Shown here: in pieces, positions 26,514 to 35,726 of the stretch
How positions within the stretch are numbered: the stretch's first letter is position 1
How the letters are laid out: every line of letters starts with the position of its first letter
NCBI RefSeq assembly: GCF_001854765.1
Contig: NZ_LJJE01000112.1
Location: 62,001 to 126,000 of the forward strand
Reading direction: 5' to 3'
Source of the DNA: Vibrio sonorensis
Lineage (GTDB): Bacteria > Pseudomonadota > Gammaproteobacteria > Enterobacterales > Vibrionaceae
Length of the DNA: 64,000 nt
The notes under the pieces: generated by a model
The model's input: only the letters and a program-made list of their open reading frames with translations
Database searches by the model: none
Told to the model about the DNA's origin: nothing
Translations under genes and position numbers: made by a program

Positions 26514-28319
26514 ATGGGCGATAATACAAGCGAAACAGTATCCAGACGTCGCGGAAGACAAGGCTCAGCGAGCAACAAAAAAAGCCTCAAAATTCTGTTG
26601 GAGTTGGTTAAGTTTGTTCTTCCATACAAACTAAAAGTAGCGGCTGCTTTAGTCGCTTTGGTGTTCACCGCCGCACTTACCCTCTCGGTTGGTCATGGTG
26701 TTCGCCTTCTAATCGATAATGGTTTTGCAGAGCAGTCTCTGAATGAACTCTCTAGTGCGATACAGTTCATTTTAGTTGTGACCGTACTTATTTCTTCGGG
26801 CACTTTCTTTCGGTTTTACTTGGTTTCTTCCGTTGGCGAAAGAGTCAGTGCGGACATTCGGTTGGCCGTGTTTAACCACGTAATTAAACTCCATCCGAGC
26901 TATTTTGAACTCAACGGAAGCGGGGACATTATGTCTCGCTTAACGACCGATACGTCATTGTTGCAAACTATCATCGGGTCTTCCTTTTCGATGGCAATGA
27001 GAAGTGCCTTGTTGTGCTTCGGTGGCATGGTTATGCTTTTTGCCACCAACGTAAAACTAACACTTATCGTTTTAATATCAGTACCCTTTATTTTGCTTCC
27101 GATCCTTTTCTTTGGTCGCCGAGTAAGAGCACTATCGCGACATAGTCAGGACTCAATGGCTGACGTTGGTAGCTACGCCGGCGAAGCGATAGAGCACATT
27201 AAAACCGTCCAAAGTTACAGTTATGAGCCGCAAGAGCAAGCTTCGTTTGCTACAGAGGTAGAACGCGCCTATGAGCTTGGCCGACGACGTGTTACACAAC
27301 GCGCCATTTTAATCTCAGCGGTCATAGCAATTGTATTTGGTGCTATCGCGGGGATGCTTTGGGTCGGAGGTAGCGATGTGATAAACGGTGTCATGTCGGC
27401 AGGGGACCTCGGGGCCTTTGTGTTTTATTCCATTATGGTGGCGTCTTCTATTGCTAACATTTCAGAAGTTTTTGGAGAGCTGCAAAGAGCCGCTGGTGCC
27501 ACTGAACGTCTAATTGAAATTCTCCAAGTTAAAAGTGATATCCTAGCCCCATCTAATTCAAAATCGGTTGATTTGAATTCAGGTAAAGTAGCGTTTAACA
27601 ATATTGATTTCTACTACCCATCTCGTCCGAATCAAGCGGCGATTGCAGGTTTAAATCTCGTCGCAGAAGAGGGAAAGATCCTCGCATTAGTCGGCCCCTC
27701 TGGCGCGGGTAAAACGACCTTATTTGAGCTTTTACAGCGTTTTTACGACCCTAGAGAAGGCGCAGTAACCCTTGGCAACATTGATATTAGAGACTTTGAA
27801 CCGAGCGAACTTCGCAAAGAGATGGCATTAGTCCCACAACAGCCAGCGCTGTTTAGTAATGATGTATTTCACAATATTCGCTATGGCAGTCCAGATGCCA
27901 CGGACGAAGATGTAATAGCAGCGGCTAAGAAGGCCCATGCCCACGACTTTATTACTAACTTGCCAGAGGGCTACAAAAGCTTTTTAGGTGAAAAAGGAGT
28001 AAGACTATCTGGTGGGCAAAAACAGCGCATCGCCATCGCTCGAGCCATTTTAAAAGACCCTAAAATTCTATTGTTGGATGAAGCGACCAGTGCTTTAGAT
28101 AGCGAAAGTGAACACCACGTGCAACAAGAGCTTGATGAGTTGATGAAAGGAAGAACGACGATAATTATTGCACACCGACTATCCACCATTCAGCACGCCG
28201 ACAAGATTGCGGTATTAGATCAAGGACAGTTGGTCGATATTGGATCGCACCAGAGTTTGCTACAAAGCTGCGAGCTATACCAAAGGTTAGTTGAACTGCA
28301 ATTCAAGCATATAGCTTGA
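26514..28319 (+). CDS. ABC exporter half-transporter (fused membrane and ATPase domains)
   Basis: From ATG 26514 the product is about 601 residues. Six membrane helices (about 45-310) are followed by an ATPase domain with Walker A GPSGAGKTT, signature LSGGQKQR, Walker B ILLLDEATSALD and switch His in IIAHRLST. All catalytic motifs are intact. The half-transporter must dimerise and resembles lipid or drug exporters of the MsbA/BmrA group. An in-frame ATG 24 codons earlier (26442) is possible but gives a non-conserved leader. It is not linked to an accessory protein, so the substrate is open. Confidence 0.9.
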   Translation: MGDNTSETVSRRRGRQGSASNKKSLKILLELVKFVLPYKLKVAAALVALVFTAALTLSVGHGVRLLIDNGFAEQSLNELSSAIQFILVVTVLISSGTFFRFYLVSSVGERVSADIRLAVFNHVIKLHPSYFELNGSGDIMSRLTTDTSLLQTIIGSSFSMAMRSALLCFGGMVMLFATNVKLTLIVLISVPFILLPILFFGRRVRALSRHSQDSMADVGSYAGEAIEHIKTVQSYSYEPQEQASFATEVERAYELGRRRVTQRAILISAVIAIVFGAIAGMLWVGGSDVINGVMSAGDLGAFVFYSIMVASSIANISEVFGELQRAAGATERLIEILQVKSDILAPSNSKSVDLNSGKVAFNNIDFYYPSRPNQAAIAGLNLVAEEGKILALVGPSGAGKTTLFELLQRFYDPREGAVTLGNIDIRDFEPSELRKEMALVPQQPALFSNDVFHNIRYGSPDATDEDVIAAAKKAHAHDFITNLPEGYKSFLGEKGVRLSGGQKQRIAIARAILKDPKILLLDEATSALDSESEHHVQQELDELMKGRTTIIIAHRLSTIQHADKIAVLDQGQLVDIGSHQSLLQSCELYQRLVELQFKHIA

Positions 28320-28352
28320 TAGATGAGTTTTGTTTATTGATAGGACGCAACA

Positions 28353-28370
28353 ACTTGCATTTTTGCAAGT
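28353..28370. terminator. Small hairpin between the ABC exporter and the next gene
   Basis: ACTTGCA, a TTTT loop and TGCAAGT, 34 bases after the exporter stop and 41 bases before the next start. No T tract follows, so termination is uncertain. Confidence 0.35.
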
Positions 28371-28411
28371 GCTAACCTCGGATTTCGCATGTAAAAGGAA
28401 GACAGAAACCT

Positions 28412-28783
28412 ATGTTAGAAAGAGTAGAGCAGATCGCACAAGCTAATGATCTAAAATACAAAACTGCAGGCAACGCAATGACGATAAAGTGGGGAGGTGC
28501 AATCGGCGGTAGGGTAAAGATAAAGTATCGTTCGGATACGAACTCTTATCTATACAGTTGCGGCGAGATTGGTGCGGTTCTAAGTGGATTAGTGTTCTTT
28601 ACTCTAGCCTTTAACACCCTCTATCAGCCTAGTGAGTCAATATGGACTGGCTATCTAGCGGGGTTATTCTTTTTCATCGCAGTACAGAGTCTGTTGGACT
28701 TAGTATTGAGCCACATACAATTGCTCGATCTAAAACCACAGTTGAGAGCGGTAGGAATCAACCTAAAATCGGGTGTGATTTAG
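28412..28783 (+). CDS. Hypothetical membrane protein
   Basis: The 123-residue protein has a soluble basic N-terminal half (about 1-45, with IKWGGAIGGRVKIKYR) and two membrane helices (about 50-68 and 76-98). I do not recognise a family. AAAGGAAG lies upstream of the ATG at acceptable distance. It stands between unrelated single genes, so context gives no function. Confidence 0.7.
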   Translation: MLERVEQIAQANDLKYKTAGNAMTIKWGGAIGGRVKIKYRSDTNSYLYSCGEIGAVLSGLVFFTLAFNTLYQPSESIWTGYLAGLFFFIAVQSLLDLVLSHIQLLDLKPQLRAVGINLKSGVI

Positions 28784-28936
28784 CCAAATTGACAGGGAAC
28801 TATCGCTAATAGTCAAAAATAACAGTGCCGCGCAGTTAGCGTGTTACATTGATTAAATAAACGAAAACAACGATGATGTGCACCTTAGATACCCGTTAAC
28901 TGTTATCGAACGGATACAATAGGGGGACAAAAAAGT

Positions 28937-29356
28937 ATGTTTACAGTGATTGTTTGGCTTGTGGTCGGTGTAATCGGTAGTGCAGTCTTACTTCAATACG
29001 TTCACCGAAAGTCGCCAAAGACACGCCTTAATATCCTTGGGTGCGCGCTCATTATAGCGGCGCTAATTTACGTAGCTTTCGCAGCTTACGCGATTAACCT
29101 CAAGTGGGTTGGTATTGAGCTTGTTGGCGTTTTCATTTACGGCTGCTTTTTTGCTGTTGCTAAGCAAAAAGGGCTTATTTATCTAGCAATAGGTTGGATA
29201 CTTCATCCGGTTTGGGATTTTGTTTTACACCTTTACGGCGCTGGTCATGAGTTTGCACCACAGTGGTACGCCATTATGTGCATTTCCTTCGACGTCACCG
29301 TTGCGGTGTACATCTTAATCCAAGCCCGTGTAGAAAATAGAGTTAATGCGAGATAA
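28937..29356 (+). CDS. Small integral membrane protein, DUF6010-like
   Basis: The 139-residue protein has four to five membrane helices and a conserved-looking GWILHPVWDFVLHLYGAGHEF block with several histidines. This resembles the DUF6010 family. The histidine/aspartate pattern within the membrane could bind metal or haem, but nothing is established. AGGGGGA is a strong ribosome binding site before the ATG. Confidence 0.7.
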   Translation: MFTVIVWLVVGVIGSAVLLQYVHRKSPKTRLNILGCALIIAALIYVAFAAYAINLKWVGIELVGVFIYGCFFAVAKQKGLIYLAIGWILHPVWDFVLHLYGAGHEFAPQWYAIMCISFDVTVAVYILIQARVENRVNAR

Positions 29357-29493
29357 CGTACGCTGTAGTGGCTGTAAGGGAGCAAATGATTTGCAACAAT
29401 CTATCTCCCTATCGAATTCGGTCAGAGTGTATAATCAATGGCTAGGATCAAATCTCCTCTGTCTGTTGAGTTGCTAACAAGAGTGGAATTAGG

Positions 29494-30000
29494 ATGCAAT
29501 TACAAAAAATAGATAAACAGCTGTACCGTTCGCGTTTGAATATGGTGATCGTCGCCTGTATAGCCGTTCTCGCCGTGTTTAGCTTAGTTATCTCTCAAAC
29601 ATTGATTTACTTGTTTCCGTCCGACTCTGGCTCTCATTTTCACTGGAACTTACTTGGCGTTGCGGCGAGTGCAGCAGGTGTCGTGGCATCATTAATCAAA
29701 CTGAAAACTCATCCAAAGATGTTCGAAGTGGCGTATGTGTGGGATTTAAAACACTCGTTAAACCTTATTTATCGCAAAAACAGAGCGCTTCAAGCGGCAG
29801 CTGAAGAAGGTAATGCCGATGCAATGCTGGCGCTTGGATTTAGCTATCAAGGTTCGCGACAGCTTTGGCAACTCGATGACAACACAATTACGATGAACAG
29901 TCTAAATACCGCTCAAGCAAAACTCGATGAGCTAACTGAAAAGTACAATGTACAGTTAGACATCACTCAATATCGCTCAGAAATTTTGAAGTCGTTTTAA
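29494..30000 (+). CDS. DUF3087-family membrane protein
   Basis: The 168-residue protein opens MQLQKIDKQLYRSRLN, followed by two membrane helices (about 18-42 and 50-68) and a cytoplasmic helical tail with EEGNADAMLALGFSYQGSRQLWQLDDNT. The layout fits the DUF3087 family of marine gammaproteobacteria, whose role is unknown. It converges on the AraC gene, with no clear terminator between. Confidence 0.75.
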   Translation: MQLQKIDKQLYRSRLNMVIVACIAVLAVFSLVISQTLIYLFPSDSGSHFHWNLLGVAASAAGVVASLIKLKTHPKMFEVAYVWDLKHSLNLIYRKNRALQAAAEEGNADAMLALGFSYQGSRQLWQLDDNTITMNSLNTAQAKLDELTEKYNVQLDITQYRSEILKSF

Positions 30001-30129
30001 AGGTTTTTGCTTAATCGAGCTTTTAATATTTAAATCGGGTTGTTCCTATTCATCGATGCGCTTTTGATTGAAAATTTCATTACCAAAACGCCGTTTGAAC
30101 CACCAAGGAACTGTAGGGCCGATAACGCA

Positions 30130-31011
30130 CTATCCCGCCAATCTCGATTGAGGCTGCTTTTTGCGATAAGCCCTTGGAGACAATTGCTTGTAGGACTTAA
30201 ACAAGCGATTAAAATTGGAAGCATTTTGGTATCCAACAGATTGACAGATGTAGCTGATGCTTAAATCCGTGGTCTCTAACAGGTAGGCGGCCTTGCTCAA
30301 ACGGATCTTTGTCAGACGCTCGCTAAAACTCTCGCCAAAGCTTTTCTTAAACAATCGATGCAATGTACTTTTGCTGCAGTGAATCTGTTCTGACAGCGAC
30401 TCTAAAGTGATCTCTTTGTTGTAGTTATCTTCCAAATAGTCGGCGATAAACTGTATTTTGTCGCGCTTTTGAATGGGGTTAGGCAGGTCGTCTTTACCTA
30501 ATGTCAGCGTTTTTGCGTTCTGATCAGAAGCAATATGAGACAGGCACTTAAGCAAAACAGTGAGCTGAATTAAGGTACTGTCCGTGTAATTGATTTCGTT
30601 GATCGCTCTTAGCGCGGAACGAGCCGTATCACTAGAAAAGCGAATAACTCTTGGGGAGTGCGAAATCATCTTGCCCAAGGGTTTCATTTCAATGCAGTAC
30701 TGAAATGCTTGATTGAGCCAAGTTTTGTCAACCCACATAAGGTGCAACTCGCCATTTGGGTTGTTTTGAGATTCCAAAATCAACTGGTGAGGGGTTCCTG
30801 ATGGGATCATGATCAATGAAAAAGGCGTGAGCTCAACGCTGGTTCCCGCAATATTGACCATACCGCGATAGTTGGCACTGAGGATAAACTCGTGCTCGTT
30901 GTGATAATGATAGCTGGCTTTATAGTCAGAAAAGTCAGGCATATAGTGACGCCAAGAATAGCCAGGTCGTATTAACGTTTTCTCATGAGTTATCTTCATC
31001 GCAAGTACCAC
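30130..31011 (-). CDS. AraC-family transcriptional regulator
   Basis: The product is about 290 residues with an N-terminal cupin sensor domain (HNEHEFILSANYRGMVNI, LIMIPSGTPHQLIL) and a C-terminal pair of helix-turn-helices (about 190-285; LESLSEQIHCSKSTLHRLFKKSFGES, SISYICQSVGYQNASNFNRLFKSY). GTG 31011 has AAGG upstream; ATG 30999 is an alternative start. The cupin domain suggests a small-molecule ligand. The 415-base region to its right carries a Fur-like box, but that box is nearer the rightward operon. Confidence 0.92.
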   Translation of the reverse strand: MVLAMKITHEKTLIRPGYSWRHYMPDFSDYKASYHYHNEHEFILSANYRGMVNIAGTSVELTPFSLIMIPSGTPHQLILESQNNPNGELHLMWVDKTWLNQAFQYCIEMKPLGKMISHSPRVIRFSSDTARSALRAINEINYTDSTLIQLTVLLKCLSHIASDQNAKTLTLGKDDLPNPIQKRDKIQFIADYLEDNYNKEITLESLSEQIHCSKSTLHRLFKKSFGESFSERLTKIRLSKAAYLLETTDLSISYICQSVGYQNASNFNRLFKSYKQLSPRAYRKKQPQSRLAG

Positions 31012-31426
31012 TCAACCTTTATGAAACTCAGTGTACTTTAAAAATGTCTCTCTTTTGTCAGGGATGACAACAAAATGCCAATTAATGACAATATAGTATC
31101 AATTTAAAATTAACGTTAAGAGAGTGGATTATTCTAATGGTCTGATTTATATGGTTAATTTTTAAGTAAGGTGAAAGAGTAGTAAAAGAGTGGAGGGCTA
31201 GTATCAATCCCGCCTAAACAGCCCTAAAAATGACATTAAGAGTTTAAGTTCTGGGTTTGGAAGCGAGTAGAACAATCACGTTAATAAGTTTTATGTAAAT
31301 AAATGATAACGATTGTTATTTACTTGATCCAAATTAATATTGACAAGTTTAGTAACATCTAAGCTAACCGTACAACAAGACCATAAAGACGCTTAAAAGT
31401 AAAAGTGTGAAGAAAAAGGGAAGAAG
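31012..31426. other. Intergenic region between araC-type gene and Fur-box operon
   Basis: About 415 AT-rich bases. The right half carries the Fur-box-like element at 31302-31320 and an AAGGGAAG ribosome binding site for the gene at 31427. The left part should hold the promoter of the AraC gene. No small gene is convincing. Confidence 0.6.
31302..31320. promoter_or_regulatory. Fur-box-like operator
   Basis: AATGATAACGATTGTTATT matches the 19-base Fur consensus (AATGATAATGATTATCATT) at 16 positions. It lies about 107 bases before the start of the small exported protein gene, so iron-dependent repression by Fur is likely. A Zur site is less likely because the spacing and TGATAA half-sites fit Fur better. 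Confidence 0.7.
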
Positions 31427-31735
31427 ATGACTAAGTTATCGATAGCTACATTGCTTGCGACACTGATGCCTTTCAGCACTATGGCACATACTGCTTTGAT
31501 GTCCTGCTACGACGAGGGAAATGGCTACCTTATTTGTGAAGGTGGCTTTAGCGACGGTGCAAGTGCAGAAGGTGTTGAATTTCGAATAGAACAGAATGGC
31601 AATGCTATTTTGCAAACTAAGTTAGATGAGTTTGGCGAGGTCTATTTTGAAAAGCCAAAAGGAGACTTCACCGTAGTACTCAATGCCGGTGAAGGACACG
31701 TTGTGTATATCGATGGACAGGATATATCGGAGTAG
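31427..31735 (+). CDS. Small periplasmic protein, probable metal-related ABC system component
   Basis: The 102-residue precursor has a signal peptide ending TMA, leaving a mature protein that begins HTALMSCYDEG. It has two cysteines (MSCYD, LICEGG) and a short beta domain (GVEFRIEQNG, EVYFEKP). An exposed amino-terminal histidine is a known metal-binding feature in several periplasmic copper and nickel proteins; here it is inference. The gene lies behind a Fur-like box, and the ATPase gene starts two bases after its stop, so it belongs to that system. Confidence 0.75.
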   Translation: MTKLSIATLLATLMPFSTMAHTALMSCYDEGNGYLICEGGFSDGASAEGVEFRIEQNGNAILQTKLDEFGEVYFEKPKGDFTVVLNAGEGHVVYIDGQDISE

Positions 31736-31737
31736 AA

Positions 31738-32610
31738 ATGGAGATTTGTGATAAAAGGGTTATTGAAATCAATAACCTCTGCCATAGCTATGGGAGTAAG
31801 GCGATTTACAAGGACCTCAATCTAAGTATTAATAAAGGCACCATATTTGGATTGTTAGGAAAAAACGGTGTCGGCAAATCGACGCTGATTAACTTGTTAA
31901 TGGGGTATTTAAAACCAGAGAGTGGTGACTGCCTCGTATTTGGCGAACATGCCAACCGGCTAAACCCAAAAACAAGAGCTCGTATTGCGCTGTTGTATGA
32001 GGGGTTTATTAGCTATGATTCTATGACGATTCGCCAAGCAGAACAGTTTTTCTCATCCTTTTATCCTCTTTGGCAAACAAAACATTTTGATGAGTTGATG
32101 GACCTAATGGACGTCGACTTTAACCAGACGCTTTCCTCTCTTTCATTTGGCCAAAAGTCACAAGTTATTTTGGGGCTTTTAATGGCCCAGAATGCGGATC
32201 TATTAATCCTAGATGATTACTCCATGGGGTTAGATGCCGGTTATCGCCGCCTTTTTATCGACTATCTAAGCGAATATTTAGAAGGTACGCAAAAAACCGT
32301 ATTGATAACGACCCATGTAATGAGTGATCTAGAGTCATTAGTTGACCAAATCGCGATTGTTGACCGAACTACCTCGGTGTATCAAAGCAGTATGTCAGAT
32401 TTTAATCAAGCGTTTCAGTGCTATACGGTGGAAGAAGGTCAAGTTTCAAAAAATGCACGTTACGTTCATAGATTAGAGCAACACCGACAAAAACAACACG
32501 TGTATTCGTTCGCCTCTCAAGATGAGTTAGAGTTTGAGTTGGGTGTGACATTACGCCCGTTGAACCAGAGCTTTGAAGATCGCTTTTTAGGCTATGTGGG
32601 GAAATATTGA
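31738..32610 (+). CDS. ABC transporter ATP-binding protein with atypical motifs
   Basis: The 290-residue ATPase has Walker A GKNGVGKS (41-48) and Walker B LLILDD (155-160). The signature is LSFGQ rather than LSGGQ, the usual catalytic Glu after Walker B is Asp160, and the Q-loop region reads LLYEGF. The switch His is present (THVMSD). These changes predict slow or regulated hydrolysis, or are normal for this divergent branch. The gene starts two bases after the small exported protein and overlaps the permease by four bases, so the products form one transporter. Confidence 0.88.
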   Translation: MEICDKRVIEINNLCHSYGSKAIYKDLNLSINKGTIFGLLGKNGVGKSTLINLLMGYLKPESGDCLVFGEHANRLNPKTRARIALLYEGFISYDSMTIRQAEQFFSSFYPLWQTKHFDELMDLMDVDFNQTLSSLSFGQKSQVILGLLMAQNADLLILDDYSMGLDAGYRRLFIDYLSEYLEGTQKTVLITTHVMSDLESLVDQIAIVDRTTSVYQSSMSDFNQAFQCYTVEEGQVSKNARYVHRLEQHRQKQHVYSFASQDELEFELGVTLRPLNQSFEDRFLGYVGKY

Positions 32611-34226
32611 TGAACATCGCTCCAATCTATCTTAAAGAGTGGTTAAAACTGCGTTGGTTTGCTTTGGCGTTGTGGGCTGTCGCATTGGTCTCAAGTGCGT
32701 ACTTTGCCGCAGACTTGGTTAATCAGTTTGCCAACATCGAACCCGAATCCATGATGTGGTATCGCTTTGTTCACCTAAGGGACAAACCTTACGCTTGGAT
32801 CACCTATTTCTTTTTAGCCAATGGTTTCTTGGTGGCCGTTTGTCAGTACGTACCAGAAGTGCTCAAGCGAACCGTTAGAATACTGACTCATTTGCCCATT
32901 CCATTAAATCAGGTGATTAGGCAACACCTAATCGCCGGATTCGCTTTGCTAATTGTACTGAATGGAACCTTGTCTTTGGCCGTTATGGCGACAATGAAAC
33001 AGTATTACCCCACACATATCCTGTGGGAAGTAGTAAAAGACTTGGCTTTCGCCCAACTGCCAGCACTGGTTATGTATATGGGTCTTTCTTCTGTGATCAT
33101 AGAGAGTCAACGTCGCTATCAAGCATTAAAGCTATTGCTGACATTTTCTGCGGTGTTTGCGATTACCAAAGAGCTTTATCACACAAAAGATCTGTGGGCC
33201 TTACTGCTCGTTGCATGGTTAGCACTGCCAGTTAAAGACAGTTTTTTAAGTGTTAAAACACGTCGCTTAAATTATTTTGCCTATCGTCTAATCATAGCGC
33301 CGATTGTGATTGCTTTGTGCTTGGTAACAGGCTGGCAATTAGAGCAGCGTTACCATACGCCGCATCAAAAGTATTACGTGTTTTACTCCGATGTACTCAA
33401 CGATTTTGTGTACCAAGAAAATGGCGCTAATCACACATTTCATTACGGTACTCAAGATAGCGCAATCAGCAAGGCTGAGTTTGAAAGTGCGTTGCCTTTT
33501 GTATACTGGAAAAATCTAGATATTCAAGGCAAGTTACCTATTACTATCGGTGATGTGACCTTTGATAAACGCACCATACGCGCGGCAAGAATGAGCCTGC
33601 AATACAGTGCAGATAAGTTGCATTCCAGCGAAGTAAAACTCTACCCCCTGTTTAATCCAATAAGCTCAAAAGGCAGTATTCGTTTTCCCGAAATGGCGGT
33701 AGCGTTTGAAAATGATCGACTTGCTATTTTGGCTGCTGAAACAGCGCGAGAAGACGAGGCATTGAGCTTTGTCGCCAATCAACTTGCCGCTTACTACTCA
33801 GTGGCGTTTCCCGTTCGCAATGTGTGGGGAAAGACGACCAACATGAAACCGTTCGATTGGGGGTACTTTGTTCAAGATGCCAATGGCAGGCTGTTTAACT
33901 TCGGTCGCGCAGATAACAAATTGTATTTAAAACCAGTAAAAACGCCTGAAGATGTCGGAGATATAGAATACGTTCAAGTCGCAGAAAATCGCCACAAAAA
34001 GTTCTATGGCTACGCAATTAACAGTCGCAGTAAGGTGTATTTGATTTCTTACCCGAATTATCAGTTCATTCCGCTGGATTTAGAAGGCTTTAATCACAAA
34101 ACTATGTCATTCCAACTGCTTGCTGATCCAGTTAACTACGTGGTTCGATTCAACGATGGAGTGCACTATAACGCGGTTAGGTTTAGCAAAAATTACGAAA
34201 AGTTAGACAGCGTGGTGTTTGAATAA
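32607..34226 (+). CDS. ABC permease with large C-terminal extracytoplasmic domain (DUF4857-like)
   Basis: The 539-residue protein has about six helices in the first 250 residues (e.g. FALALWAVALVSSAYFAADLV, LFALLLVAWLALPV-type segments). A roughly 280-residue soluble domain then begins after the last helix (VIALCLVTGW). That domain has WD/beta-propeller-like texture (GYFVQDANGRLFNFG, GYAINSRSKVYLISYP) and resembles DUF4857. It overlaps the atypical ATPase gene by four bases. The soluble part is probably periplasmic and may contact the small exported protein. Direction of transport and substrate are unknown. Confidence 0.82.
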   Translation: MMNIAPIYLKEWLKLRWFALALWAVALVSSAYFAADLVNQFANIEPESMMWYRFVHLRDKPYAWITYFFLANGFLVAVCQYVPEVLKRTVRILTHLPIPLNQVIRQHLIAGFALLIVLNGTLSLAVMATMKQYYPTHILWEVVKDLAFAQLPALVMYMGLSSVIIESQRRYQALKLLLTFSAVFAITKELYHTKDLWALLLVAWLALPVKDSFLSVKTRRLNYFAYRLIIAPIVIALCLVTGWQLEQRYHTPHQKYYVFYSDVLNDFVYQENGANHTFHYGTQDSAISKAEFESALPFVYWKNLDIQGKLPITIGDVTFDKRTIRAARMSLQYSADKLHSSEVKLYPLFNPISSKGSIRFPEMAVAFENDRLAILAAETAREDEALSFVANQLAAYYSVAFPVRNVWGKTTNMKPFDWGYFVQDANGRLFNFGRADNKLYLKPVKTPEDVGDIEYVQVAENRHKKFYGYAINSRSKVYLISYPNYQFIPLDLEGFNHKTMSFQLLADPVNYVVRFNDGVHYNAVRFSKNYEKLDSVVFE

Positions 34227-34242
34227 TTTATAAGGCGAGGGA

Positions 34243-34440
34243 GTGACAGGTCAGCAAGTCGCCTTGCTAACCGACCAGTTGTTGATCGATCAAAGCAAAC
34301 TACAAGTCTATGGTACGCAAGGGAAGCTGGTTGATGGACGCCTAGTTATAGACCGTATTGAAAATTCTTTATTAGTGTATATCAGGCGCAAAGACCTGAG
34401 AACATCACCGCTAGAAGAATACATAAACTTGTTGGAGTAG
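34243..34440 (+). CDS. Small hypothetical protein at the end of the Fur-box operon
   Basis: A 65-residue frame starting at GTG 34243, with AAGGCGAGG just upstream and 16 bases after the permease stop. It has no signal peptide or membrane segment and reads as a small beta-strand-rich protein (LVDGRLVIDRIENSLLVYIRRKD). I do not recognise it. The position suggests membership of the ABC operon, but it could also be a remnant of a longer gene. Confidence 0.5.
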   Translation: MTGQQVALLTDQLLIDQSKLQVYGTQGKLVDGRLVIDRIENSLLVYIRRKDLRTSPLEEYINLLE

Positions 34441-34514
34441 GCCTACGGCGTCAGTGAATAATTTTTATTACCTAATAAAAGCAAAATAAACTGAACGTCA
34501 AAGACAGATAAAAT

Positions 34515-34964
34515 ATGAAGATTATCGAAGCAAACGTTACCGACATCTCAGATATGAATGAAGTAATAGTTGCTGCAAAAAAGCACTGGGGTTATTCACA
34601 AGACCAACTGGCATTATGGCTACCTGATCTCTTGGTCAACGAGAATACATTAAAAGAAAGGCAGTTTTGGTTGTTGGTCGATAATAGCGCTATCATCGGA
34701 GTGAGTTCAGTCTCTCAGCAAACGGAAGAAGAGTACGAGCTTGAAGATTGCTGGGTCTTACCATCGCAAATAGGAACAGGTGCTGGAAAACACTTATTTG
34801 CTCATGTGGTTAACTGGCTGCAAAATCGCAATGCAAAAAACCTGACTATAGTGTCTGATCCGAGTGCGCGGGGGTTTTATGAGCATATGGGAGCTGAGTT
34901 GATAAGAATGAAACCTTCCGTTCCGAAGGGGAGGGTGATTCCAGTGTTAAATCTAGCGCTATAA
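34515..34964 (+). CDS. GNAT-family N-acetyltransferase
   Basis: The 149-residue protein has the acetyl-CoA fold: a long N-terminal helix region, WVLPSQIGTGAGKHLFAHVV as motif A (Q/IxxGxG/A loop) and FYEHMGAELIRM as motif B. The substrate is unknown. It is the first of five acetyltransferase genes within 4 kb. Confidence 0.85.
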   Translation: MKIIEANVTDISDMNEVIVAAKKHWGYSQDQLALWLPDLLVNENTLKERQFWLLVDNSAIIGVSSVSQQTEEEYELEDCWVLPSQIGTGAGKHLFAHVVNWLQNRNAKNLTIVSDPSARGFYEHMGAELIRMKPSVPKGRVIPVLNLAL

Positions 34965-35163
34965 GTTTTTTCTAGTGTATCGAGTAAATAGATTAGTGCT
35001 AGTAACCTTGGCTGAACTCATGATTTCTTGATACTAAGATTTTACTGGCATTCCTACTGCAGAATTCACAGATATGATAGTATCGCCTATTCAACAAGTC
35101 CCCTAATCACAATTAATCAACACTCTCGTTGTAGTTACCCGCTGTATCGGTAAGGAAGAGATC

Positions 35164-35724
35164 ATGAGCCATGAACACTTTAAAGGAAAGTTTGAAGTCG
35201 AACTAAAGTACCGACTGGAGTCCAAGTCAGCGTTTTTAGAGACACTGAGCCAGTTACCCCATGAAGTGATGGTAGAAGACAATACGGAAACCGATTGGTA
35301 TTTCGACACTCCAGATAGAAAACTACACTCCGAAAACAAAAGTATCAGTATTCGAACTATGGAGCCTTCTGGAATTAAACTTTGGATAGTGAAAGGCCCA
35401 GAAAAAGATAAATGCGAAGCCACGGATATAACTGATGACAAAAACGCGCGGAGCATGCTCCAAACCATGGGGTTTGAGGTATCGTTGAAGGCGATGAAAA
35501 CCCGCAGTATCTACTTCTTAGGTAAGTTCCATATTACGGTCGACTCTTTAGCTGGTATCGGCGATTTTGCTGAGTTTGCGATTATGACCGATGACGAAAC
35601 TAAATTGTCTCAGTACAAATCTGAATTACTCGGCCTTGCAGAAAAGTTCGGCTTAACCGACAGTGCGCTTCAAACTAAATCATATAAACAGATGTTTGAT
35701 GAGTTAGCTAACTCGAAGGCATAA
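35164..35724 (+). CDS. CYTH-domain protein (class IV adenylate cyclase / thiamine-triphosphatase type)
   Basis: The 186-residue protein has the CYTH signature ExExK at Glu11-Glu13-Lys15 (FEVELKYR). It also has DTDWYFDTPDRKLHSENKS-like strands (YFDTPDRKL), IRTME, WIVKGP and a late acidic strand (HITVDSL). The family forms a tunnel fold that hydrolyses or cyclises triphosphates. CyaB-type adenylate cyclase and thiamine- or tri-polyphosphatase activity are both possible. AAGGAAGAG precedes the ATG. The stop is two bases before the next acetyltransferase start, so they form an operon. Confidence 0.88.
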   Translation: MSHEHFKGKFEVELKYRLESKSAFLETLSQLPHEVMVEDNTETDWYFDTPDRKLHSENKSISIRTMEPSGIKLWIVKGPEKDKCEATDITDDKNARSMLQTMGFEVSLKAMKTRSIYFLGKFHITVDSLAGIGDFAEFAIMTDDETKLSQYKSELLGLAEKFGLTDSALQTKSYKQMFDELANSKA

Positions 35725-35726
35725 GC

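Noticed and set aside
31302..31320. Zur box
   Set aside because: The TGATAA half-sites and spacing fit Fur (16/19) better than the GAAATGTTATA-type Zur consensus.
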